DNA of 6,058 nucleotides, taken from Chloroflexota bacterium. Lineage in GTDB: Bacteria > Chloroflexota > Anaerolineae > Anaerolineales > Villigracilaceae. A model generated the notes under the pieces. The model did not search any database, had not been told where the DNA came from, and saw nothing but the letters and a program-made list of their open reading frames with translations. Numbering within the stretch: the first letter of the stretch is position 1; the number at the start of each line of letters is the position of its first letter. The DNA lies in the NCBI GenBank assembly GCA_021796155.1, contig JAJYOO010000166.1:1-6058 (forward strand). Direction: 5' to 3'. The position numbers and the translations under genes were made by a program. Shown piece after piece: positions 5,648-6,058 of the stretch.

Positions 5648-6058
5648 GAAACTCAAAAACGCAGACCCTGGCGGCGCTGGGTCGTATTAGTGCTGATGAT
5701 CGTTGGATTCATCGTGGGCGGGTTGAACTATTTCATTCCTGTACAGCCGGAGATCACCTTTGCGGCCGAGCGGTTGATGGAGGAACCCCTTTTCACCCTG
5801 CCGGTTATCGGCCCATTCTATTTGGTGAATACAATTCCGCCATTGATATTCACCGTGCTTCTGGTGCTAGTCCTTGCCTTCTATACCAACCGCTCTATGA
5901 AGAAGAGCGAACGGACCGACTTGGTTCCGCGAGGTATCGGGAACCTGATGGAAGCGTTCTTTGAACTGCTATACAACATGACCGAGGGCGCAACCGGGGC
6001 AAAATGGGCGCCGGTGATCTTTCCGTGGTTTGCCACGATCATGTTTTATGTATTGTTT
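5645..6058 (+). CDS. atpB: F0F1 ATP synthase subunit a (AtpB), N-terminal part, 3' truncated by window edge
   Basis: The first 138 residues of the F0 stator subunit that forms the proton half-channels next to the c-ring. The frame is open from TTG 5645 to the window end. The N-terminus is basic (KRRPWRR at 5-11), followed by a membrane helix at about 12-31. A periplasmic segment with PEITFAAE at 35-42 comes next, then a second helix at about 60-80. After it comes a loop with LVPRGIGNLMEAFFELL at 93-109, a hallmark of subunit a, in which the conserved Pro-x-Gly...Asn...Glu pattern precedes the next helix. The motif GAKWAPVIFPWFATIMFYVLF (118-138) begins that helix. The essential arginine of the proton path lies beyond the window. 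No ATG fits: the first in-frame one, at 5696, falls inside helix 1 and has no ribosome binding site. Because it starts with TTG, an ATG-only gene search would miss it. Confidence 0.93.
   Translation, partial: METQKRRPWRRWVVLVLMIVGFIVGGLNYFIPVQPEITFAAERLMEEPLFTLPVIGPFYLVNTIPPLIFTVLLVLVLAFYTNRSMKKSERTDLVPRGIGNLMEAFFELLYNMTEGATGAKWAPVIFPWFATIMFYVLF

Noticed and set aside
5696..5698. ATG as an alternative atpB start
   Set aside because: It lies inside the first membrane helix, has no ribosome binding site, and would remove the basic N-terminus. TTG at 5645 follows an almost ideal site.

Overview
The window holds the end of a respiratory complex I (NADH:quinone oxidoreductase) gene cluster followed directly by the start of an F-type ATP synthase cluster. 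All genes are on the + strand. The host is most likely a member of the Chloroflexota, probably Anaerolineae. I infer this from the overall look of the proteins, the duplicated nuoM in a nuoL-nuoM-nuoM-nuoN order, and the short AtpZ/AtpI-type gene before a TTG-started atpB. No sequence search was run, so the phylum call is moderate and the functional calls are strong.

Layout. 1-800: 3' part of nuoL, whose 5' part lies outside the window. 814-2334: a canonical nuoM. 2342-3865: a second, clearly divergent nuoM. 3865-5313: nuoN, overlapping the previous stop codon by one base. 5314-5357: the only non-trivial intergenic gap, 44 bases, carrying a near-consensus housekeeping promoter. 5358-5636: a 92-residue AtpZ/AtpI-family membrane protein. 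5645-6058: the 5' part of atpB (F0 subunit a), starting at TTG and running off the end. The nuo genes are 0-13 bases apart or overlapping, as in one operon. The atp genes appear to have their own start of transcription.

How the parts work together. NuoL, NuoM and NuoN are the antiporter-like, proton-translocating subunits of the complex I membrane arm. The atp genes begin the enzyme that uses the resulting proton gradient. Two features that should depend on each other occur together: an additional NuoM, and an unusually long lateral-helix region in NuoL, about 28 residues longer than the canonical forms I remember. This fits a complex I with four antiporter-like subunits ('2M' type) and a longer membrane arm. 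The second NuoM has leucine where the key TM7 lysine of the channel is expected, so whether it pumps protons is open.

Other points. The atpZ promoter is placed so that transcription would start within about two bases of the atpZ ATG, giving a leaderless mRNA. The first ~50 bases suggest a one-base frameshift in nuoL, perhaps a sequencing or assembly error. There are no RNA genes, mobile elements, CRISPR arrays or clear terminators.
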